This document shows positions 61,794-64,000 of a DNA stretch of 64,000 nucleotides, in pieces. The stretch comes from Avena insularis. Taxonomy: Eukaryota; Streptophyta; Magnoliopsida; Poales; Poaceae. The position numbers were made by a program, and so were the translations under genes. How positions within the stretch are numbered: position 1 is the stretch's first letter; every line of letters begins with the position of its first letter. The notes beneath the pieces were generated by a model. That model did no database searches, was not told where the DNA came from, and was given only the letters and a program-made list of their open reading frames with translations. The stretch is from assembly GCA_023614405.1 (NCBI GenBank), contig JAJUPC010000229.1:434001-498000 (forward strand), written 5' to 3'.

Positions 61794-64000
61794 GTTGTGG
61801 TTCATGATAAGAACACACATTTCAATGACACTGGTGGATCCGTATGTGGTATGTGAAAAGAACACACATGCAATGACTCTGGTTGTTGTTAGTAAAAAGA
61901 GCACACATGCAATGACACTGGTGGATCCATGTGTGGTCTCTGAAGAGAACACACATGCAATGACGCTGGTGGATCCATATGTGGTATGTGTAAAGAACAC
62001 ATATGCAATGACTCTAGTTGTTGTTAGTAAAAAGAACACACATGCACTAACACTGGTGGATCCATGTGTGGTCTCTGAAGAGAACACACATGCAATGACT
62101 CTACCTATGGTTAATGAGAATAACACACATCTCAATGACACTGGTGGATCCATATGTGGTATGTGAAAAGAGTAGTTATGAAATGACTCTAGTCGTTGTT
62201 AGTAAAAAGAACACACATGCAATGACACTGGTGGATCCATGTGTGGTCTGTGAAGAGAACACACATGCAATGACTCTTGCTGTTGTTAGTAAAAAGAGCA
62301 CACATTTCAATGACACCGGTGGATCTATATCTGGTATGTGAAAAAAAACACATGCAATGACTCCAGTTGTTGTTAGTAAAAAGAACACACATGCAATGAC
62401 ACTGGTGGATCCATGTGTGGTCTGTAAAGAGAACACACATGCAATGACACTGGTCGATCCATGTGTGGTATGCGAAAAGAACACACATGCAATGTCTCCA
62501 GTTGTTGTTAGTAAAAAGAACACACATGCAATGACTCCAAATGTTGTTAGTAAAAAGAACACACATGCAATGACACTGGTGGATCCATGTGTGCTCTCTG
62601 AAGAGAACACACATGCAATGACTCTAGCTGTGGTTAATGAAAAGAACACATAGTTCAATGACACTAGTGGATCCATGTGTCGTATCTGAAGAGAACACAC
62701 ATGCAATGACACTGGTGGATCCATATGTGGTTTGTGAAAAGAACACACATGCAATGACTCCAGTTATTGTTAGTAAAAAGAACACACATGCAATGACACT
62801 GGTGGATCCATGTGTGGTCTCTTAAGAGAACACACATTTCAATGACACTGGTGGATCCATATGTGGTATGTGAAAAGAACACACATGTAATGACCCCAGT
62901 TGTTGTTAGTAAAAAGAACACACATGAAAAGACACTGGTGGATCCATGTGTGGTCTCTAAAGAGAACACACATGCAATGACTCTAGTTGTGGTTAATGAG
63001 AAGAACACACACCTCAATGACACTGGTGGATCCATATGTGGTATGTGAAAAGAGTAGTTATGAAATGACTCCAGTTGTTGTTAGTAAAAAGAACACACAT
63101 GCAATGACACTAGTGGATCCATGTGTGGTCTCTGAAGAGAACACACATGCAATGACACTGGTGGATCCATATGTGGTATGTGAAAAGAACACACATGCAA
63201 TGACTCCAGTTGTTGTTAGTAAAAAGGACGCACATGCAATGACACTGGTGAATCCATGTGTGGTATCTGTAGAGAACACACATGCAATGAATCTAGTTGT
63301 GGTTTATAGAGAAGAACACACATTTCAATGACACTGGTGGATCCATATGTGGTATGTGAAAATAATAGTCATGAAATGACTCAGTTTTGTTAGTAAAAAG
63401 GGCATACATGCAATGACCTTTGGTGGATGCATGTGTGGTCTCTAAAGAGAACACGCATGCAATGACACTAGTGGATCCATATGTGGTATGTGAAAAGAAC
63501 ACACATGCATTGACTTCAGTTGTTGTTAGTAAAAAGAACACACATGCAATGACACTGGAGGATCCATGTCTGGTCTCAAGAGATCACACATGCAATGACT
63601 CTAGCTGTGGTTTATAGAGAAAAACACATTTCAATGACCTTTGGTGGTTCCATGTGTGATCTCTAAATAGAACACACATGCAATGACACTGGTGGATCCA
63701 TATGTGGTATGTGAAAAGAACACACATGCAATGACTCGGGTTGTTGTTAGTAAAAAGAGCACACATGCAATGACATCAGGATCCATGTGTGGTCTCTGAG
63801 AGAACACATTTCAATGATACTGGTGGATCCATATGTGGTATGTGAAAAGAACACACATGCAATGACTCCAATTGTTGTTAGTAAAAAGAACACACATGCA
63901 ATGACACTGGTGGATCCATGTGTGGTCTCTGAAGAGAACACACATTACAATGACCTTTGGTGGATCCATATGCGATGTGAAAAGAACACACATGCAATGA
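61794..64000. repeat. 2.17-kb higher-order repeat, copy 10 (cut by the window end, block replaced)
   Basis: It has the same replaced block as copy 9, here at about 62186-63290 and longer by roughly 180 bp (extra modules near 62250-62440). Bases 63380-64000 are noisy (CTCAGTTTTG, GACCTTTGG, CATCAGGATCC). Confidence 0.75.

Larger units (their letters stand above)
32064..64000. repeat. Complex tandem array, right segment (31.9 kb, open at the window end)
   Basis: The same A, B, C and D modules and core as in 7101-20152 continue in the same orientation and phase. With the left segment they total about 45 kb, or roughly 1000 modules. GGATCC occurs in nearly every A and C module and is absent from B and D, so its spacing alternates mainly between 48 and 87 bp. 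No unrelated sequence longer than a module was seen, apart from small indels. Confidence 0.9.
41361..64000. repeat. Highly regular 2.17-kb higher-order repeat zone
   Basis: The string GTTGTGGTTCATGATAAG starts at 42914, 45087, 46950, 48807, 50983, 53154, 55332, 57502, 59668 and 61794. The spacings are 2173, 1863, 1857, 2176, 2171, 2178, 2170, 2166 and 2126 bp. Matching modules at 41361 and 43538 (2177 bp apart) show that a partial copy precedes the first marker. Each copy contains about 48 modules in a fixed order with many copy-wide diagnostic variants, such as CTCTACCTGTGGTTAATGAG, GGATTAATATGTGG and AAAAGGGCATACATGC. Confidence 0.88.

Noticed and set aside
7101..64000. CRISPR-like array of short repeats
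   Set aside because: There are no unique spacers; the sequence between cores is itself repeated. The setting is a plant genome with retrotransposons and no cas genes.
7101..64000. Centromeric satellite
   Set aside because: The higher-order structure is suggestive, but the inserted chromovirus is Tekay/Del-like, not the centromere-targeted CRM type. The monomer length (39-49 bp) is not nucleosome-sized and no known centromeric repeat was recognised.

Overview
The window is repetitive plant DNA. The retrotransposon types, their long GC-rich LTRs and the nesting of one element in another repeat point to a large grass genome, most likely Triticeae (wheat, rye, barley, Aegilops); this rests on element style only, as no host gene is present. 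I see no host protein-coding gene, tRNA, rRNA or CRISPR array.

Layout. (1) 1 to about 595: a fragment of LTR-like, non-coding DNA. (2) About 590-7100: a 5'-truncated, apparently non-autonomous Ty3/gypsy element (element A). It has a tRNA-Asp-type primer site, one gag-protease reading frame broken by three in-frame stops, 2.7 kb of non-coding internal DNA, a polypurine tract and one LTR of about 1.6 kb. (3) 7101-20152 and 32064-64000: one array of about 45 kb built from 39-49 bp modules that all end in a shared core, AGAACACACATGCAATGAC. It runs off the right end of the window. (4) 20153-32063: a complete but coding-defective Ty3/gypsy chromovirus (element B, Tekay/Del-like) inserted inside one array module, with two LTRs of about 2.9 kb and a perfect 5-bp target duplication ACATG.

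The array has several levels. Modules of 48, 39 and 48 bp form a 135-bp composite. Composites are grouped into larger higher-order repeats that differ by zone: 2.0-2.5 kb at 10.9-20.1 kb, about 4.19 kb around 32-40 kb, and a very regular 2.17 kb from about 41.4 kb to the window end (ten starts marked by one diagnostic string). The basic modules are multiples of 3 bp and poor in stops, so spurious open frames of up to 242 codons appear on both strands; I do not treat them as genes.

Element B carries, in order, LTR, iMet-type primer site, an extra ORF with coiled-coil and acidic tracts, gag with a histidine-rich linker and CCHC knuckle, protease, reverse transcriptase, RNase H, integrase with a C-terminal chromodomain-like segment, polypurine tract and LTR. 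The capsid part of gag is open, but the extra ORF and pol carry many stops and frameshifts, so the copy must have been mobilised in trans or decayed since. An uninterrupted paralogue of its insertion site lies at 36248-36252, one 4.19-kb repeat downstream.
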